NCBI GenBank assembly: GCA_052387955.1 | Contig: JBQTIQ010000092.1 | Span: 1 to 24,656 of the forward strand | Direction: 5' to 3' | DNA from: JBQTIQ01 sp052387955 | GTDB taxonomy: Bacteria; Actinomycetota; Acidimicrobiia; Acidimicrobiales; JACDCH01 | Length of the DNA: 24,656 nucleotides | In this document: piece after piece, positions 22,657-24,656 of the stretch | Layout: each line of letters begins with the position of its first letter | Numbering within the stretch: position 1 is the first letter of the stretch | Translations under genes and position numbers: made by a program | Notes under the pieces: model-generated | What the model saw: only the letters and a program-made list of their open reading frames with translations | The model's database searches: none | What the model was told of the DNA's origin: nothing

Positions 22657-23325
22657 GGGCGGCTTCGACCGGCAGTCGCGCCGGTGGATCCTCCGGATGA
22701 ACCACTCGGCGGCAGTGAACCCGAGCACGGCCAGGGCCAGGGCGGCGATTACGTCGGAGGCCCAGTGCACGCCGAGCCAGACCCGGCTCAGGCCGACCAG
22801 GACCACCAGGACCCACGCACCGACGGCCACCAACCACCACACCAGCCGTCGGCGGGTGTAGAGCGCCACCACGAAGGGCAGGGATCCCCAGCTGGCGACG
22901 GTGGCGAGCGGGTGGCCGCTGGGGAAGGAGGGTCCCTTCCCTCGGACGAGACGGTCGCCGACCGGGCGTTCGCGACCGATGAGCTCCTTGAGCCCCCACT
23001 CCGCCAGGGGCCGGGCGAGCGCTATCACCACGATCGCGATCGCCAATCGAGGGCACCGGCGCCACGACACCGCCGCAGCAATGGCGGCCACCGCCAGGAC
23101 GACCTTGGTCGAGCCGAGGAACGACACCTTCAGGAAGATCAGGTCGAGAGCGGGCACGCGTGAGTCGACGACCCAATTGGTGATCGGCGCGTCCCACGGC
23201 AGGAACCCCGATACCGCCCCGAGGGCGAGCACGACGAAGACCGACGCCGCCACCGGGAGCATCCACCGATGCCGGGCGACCGCTCGGGCCATCGTCATCG
23301 GGGGCTCAGCGTGGAGGTTCGTCAC
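22582..23325 (-). CDS. PAP2-superfamily membrane phosphatase
   Basis: The 247-residue membrane protein carries the three-part PAP2 motif: K113-x6-R120-P121 (KELIGRERP), PSGH at 135-138, and S180-R181-x5-H187-x3-D191 (SRVWLGVHWASD). His138 and His187 are the expected catalytic residues. Several hydrophobic segments surround them. Family members remove phosphate from lipids such as phosphatidate, PGP or undecaprenyl pyrophosphate; the exact lipid is unknown. I list GTG 23325 as start, but ATG 23298 or 23292 is equally possible since no ribosome site is clear. It converges with and overlaps the operon at 22264. Confidence 0.9.
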   Translation of the reverse strand: MTNLHAEPPMTMARAVARHRWMLPVAASVFVVLALGAVSGFLPWDAPITNWVVDSRVPALDLIFLKVSFLGSTKVVLAVAAIAAAVSWRRCPRLAIAIVVIALARPLAEWGLKELIGRERPVGDRLVRGKGPSFPSGHPLATVASWGSLPFVVALYTRRRLVWWLVAVGAWVLVVLVGLSRVWLGVHWASDVIAALALAVLGFTAAEWFIRRIHRRDCRSKPPSPQVGEADDVSLEMIDRPVVEATA

Positions 23326-23533
23326 GTAACCGCAACACTAGAGTGCGAGGCGGGCCCGCACCGGGCCGGCATGGACGAAGGGCCGTTCACCGCGGTCCGC
23401 TCCTGGCCGGCGCCGAGCTTCGCTCGGTCGCCCAGTTGCTCGGTCGCGGCAGCACGCTCCATAGGTCGACCAAGTTCATGCCCGAACTGAGCTGAACCTA
23501 AGCTGGATGGCCTGGGGCCAAGGCTTCGGAGTG

Positions 23534-23553
23534 CGCCCGGCCGGCGCCGGGCG
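23534..23553. other. Perfect 8-bp hairpin in the divergent gap after PAP2
   Basis: CGCCCGGC (23534-23541) pairs with GCCGGGCG (23546-23553) around CGGC. It lies in the 275-base gap between the PAP2 start and the small Cys-rich ORF. A second hairpin CCGAGC-TTC-GCTCGG is at 23413-23427. Role unknown; no clear promoter was found in the gap. Confidence 0.45.
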
Positions 23554-23600
23554 GACCGAAAGCACGTGACGGGCGTGAGGCCACGAACGACGATGTCAGG

Positions 23601-23981
23601 ATGTTCGCCCCCTACTGCTGGCGCTGCGACGACCGGGTGCTGCTCGGCACGCGCCGTGTGGTGCTGTTGGGCAGGAACGATGCCGGCATGCCCACGGTCG
23701 TGCTGCGCTGCTTCTGCGGTGAGCTGGTCGACGGCGACGAGTCGGGGCCGGGTCACGACGGTGGCCGGCCTCGGCGCCGCCCGGCCAGCACGACCGGGAC
23801 GTCCTCGCCGCCGGCAGGCTCACGGCGGAGGAACGCGCCGTGGGCTTGGATGGCGATGACGGCCCGCTGGGTCGGGTTGCCGGAAGCAGGAGCGTCGGGC
23901 AGGACGTCCTCCTGGCTCTCGAGGAACCGGGCCGCCGACCGCACTGCGTCGTGCTCGGCACGGTCGAGAGCGGTCGGGTAG
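23601..23981 (+). CDS. Possible small Cys-rich protein overlapping the next gene antisense
   Basis: The frame opens MFAPYCWRCDDRVLLGTRRV and continues to RCFCGELVDGDE, so the first ~50 residues contain two CxC/CxxC pairs like a zinc-ribbon-type domain. Beyond residue ~52 the frame runs antisense to the YkgJ-like gene for 229 bases and loses protein character, so the real gene may be shorter or have lost its stop. The start ATG 23601 has no clear ribosome site. I do not name a function. Confidence 0.4.
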   Translation: MFAPYCWRCDDRVLLGTRRVVLLGRNDAGMPTVVLRCFCGELVDGDESGPGHDGGRPRRRPASTTGTSSPPAGSRRRNAPWAWMAMTARWVGLPEAGASGRTSSWLSRNRAADRTASCSARSRAVG

Positions 23982-24499
23982 TCGAAACGCCATCGACGGG
24001 CCCGCGCCGCGACGAGCGCCTTGTCGACGTCGTCGATCTCGATATCGCCGGCAGCGAAGATGCGGCAGTCGTAGGTGCGACAGGTCCGAGGGCGGTGCTC
24101 GTAGATGGAGCACCGCCCGTCGGCCAACATCGAGCAACGCCCCTGCGCGTCGTAGCCGAGCAGTACGTGCCCGTCGGGCATCCCTGGGGCCGGCGTCAGC
24201 GCTCCTGCCGGTATGCGCGACAACGCCTCGGTCTCGTCGGGTGCGATGGGCACCAGGTGCGAGGACATGCAGCACGCGGTGCAGCCCCCACAGGGCACGT
24301 CGACCGGGCCATCGTCGACCAGGGCATCCTGCATCTCGCGCAGCCAGGCCGAGAACCCCCCGGCGGGCACGTCGCCCCGGTCGGCGGCGCCAGCCTCTGG
24401 TCCTCGGCTCACCCACGGATCGTAGGGTGGCCGCCAGCCGGGCGGGTGCGGCCGCCCGGTCGGGCCGCGGCGTCGAGCTCGATCGGTTGTGTCAGCCAC
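23753..24499 (-). CDS. YkgJ-family cysteine-cluster protein
   Basis: The 248-residue product has the eight-Cys pattern of the YkgJ/UPF0153 proteins: Cys70, Cys73, Cys76 and Cys77 (CGGCTACC), then Cys122, Cys130, Cys140 and Cys145 (RCSIYEHRPRTCRTYDCR). This suggests a metal or Fe-S cluster; the function of the family is not settled. The C-terminal half is helical. The start is uncertain. GTG 24499 gives a Pro/Arg-rich N-terminus, while AGGAGG lies about 20 bases further upstream with no start codon close to it, as if the native start had been disturbed by the mobile element to its right. Confidence 0.82.
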   Translation of the reverse strand: MADTTDRARRRGPTGRPHPPGWRPPYDPWVSRGPEAGAADRGDVPAGGFSAWLREMQDALVDDGPVDVPCGGCTACCMSSHLVPIAPDETEALSRIPAGALTPAPGMPDGHVLLGYDAQGRCSMLADGRCSIYEHRPRTCRTYDCRIFAAGDIEIDDVDKALVAARARRWRFDYPTALDRAEHDAVRSAARFLESQEDVLPDAPASGNPTQRAVIAIQAHGAFLRREPAGGEDVPVVLAGRRRGRPPS

Positions 24500-24558
24500 C
24501 GCGCCCGCGGCTCGGTGTCCTCCTAATTAAGGGCCCGCCGCGGGATTGATTGAGCGAT

Positions 24559-24656
24559 TCACGCCGTGACGTCGTAGTTCCAGTCGCCGTGCCAGTCGTG
24601 GCGGCGGAGGGGGATGGAGGCGAACGCCGTGTCGCTGACCTTCTCGCCGGTGGGGT
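24559..24656 (-). mobile_element. Truncated transposase end, probable ISAzo13 family (3' part only)
   Basis: The window's right edge cuts a minus-strand frame whose last 32 residues read PTGEKVSDTAFASIPLRR, then HDWHGDWNYDVTA and stop (TGA at 24561-24559). The G-x-KVSD block and the H-(D/E)-(W/F)-HG-(D/E)-WNY ending are what I recall for the C-terminus of ISAzo13-family transposases. Only the end is visible, so the element's intactness cannot be judged. The terminal inverted repeat probably lies between 24500 and 24558, where the short GGGCCC-TTAATT stretch stands out, but I cannot fix the boundary. Confidence 0.6.

Noticed and set aside
1..24656. CRISPR array, rRNA, tRNA, phage genes or riboswitch
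   Set aside because: No regularly spaced identical repeats, no conserved RNA core motifs and no phage structural or integrase genes were seen.

Overview
The window is high-GC chromosomal DNA that reads as an aerobic, high-GC actinobacterium. The best guess is the Acidimicrobiia or a close relative. That guess rests on the GC-rich codon use, frequent GTG starts, a CarD-type RNA polymerase regulator, a Mce-associated membrane protein, a MenB very like the mycobacterial enzyme, and aromatic-ring catabolism genes. It is an inference from gene content, not a placement. I see no CRISPR array, rRNA, tRNA or prophage. About 25 genes are supported.

Layout. 76-2976: a secreted Calx-beta repeat protein closed by a strong hairpin. 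3084-3755: a conserved hypothetical gene on the minus strand, followed in frame by what looks like the tail of a lost carbonic anhydrase. 3858-4853: a coiled-coil protein whose reading frame contains a copy of a dispersed repeat. 4951-6889: a convergent pair, hydroxyquinol 1,2-dioxygenase and maleylacetate reductase, which are consecutive steps from hydroxyquinol to 3-oxoadipate. 7170-9228: a lipoprotein, a STAS anti-sigma antagonist and a CarD regulator, with a low-GC patch between the last two. 9323-14362 (minus): MenB, a Mce-associated protein with a long acidic tail, MenC and an orphan CoA-transferase alpha subunit. 14455-18475: a GNAT acetyltransferase, a DHA2-type drug exporter, a CDGSH iron-sulfur protein and an AI-2E-family permease. 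18537-19299 (minus): a SUKH (SMI1/KNR4) protein and a DUF1330 protein. 19653-22656: a three-gene overlapping operon with a short PEP-synthase/rifampicin-phosphotransferase-like enzyme and two small membrane proteins. 22582-24499: a PAP2 phosphatase, a small Cys-rich ORF and a YkgJ-type cysteine-cluster protein. The right edge cuts the 3' end of a probable ISAzo13-family transposase.

How parts fit. Dioxygenase and reductase form a funnel into 3-oxoadipate, and the nearby CoA-transferase subunit could act on such a 3-oxoacid, but its partner subunit is absent here. MenB and MenC are menaquinone enzymes lying in one transcription direction with the Mce-associated gene between them. The enzyme plus two membrane proteins at 19653-22656 is the most system-like and least explained unit.

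Structures outside the genes. I found a dispersed repeat with three copies (one in a gene, two intergenic), a 13-bp perfect inverted repeat upstream of the maleylacetate reductase, and two long hairpins at 16956-16986 and 19486-19526. All base-pairing statements come from reading the bases by eye. No folding, search or alignment program was run.
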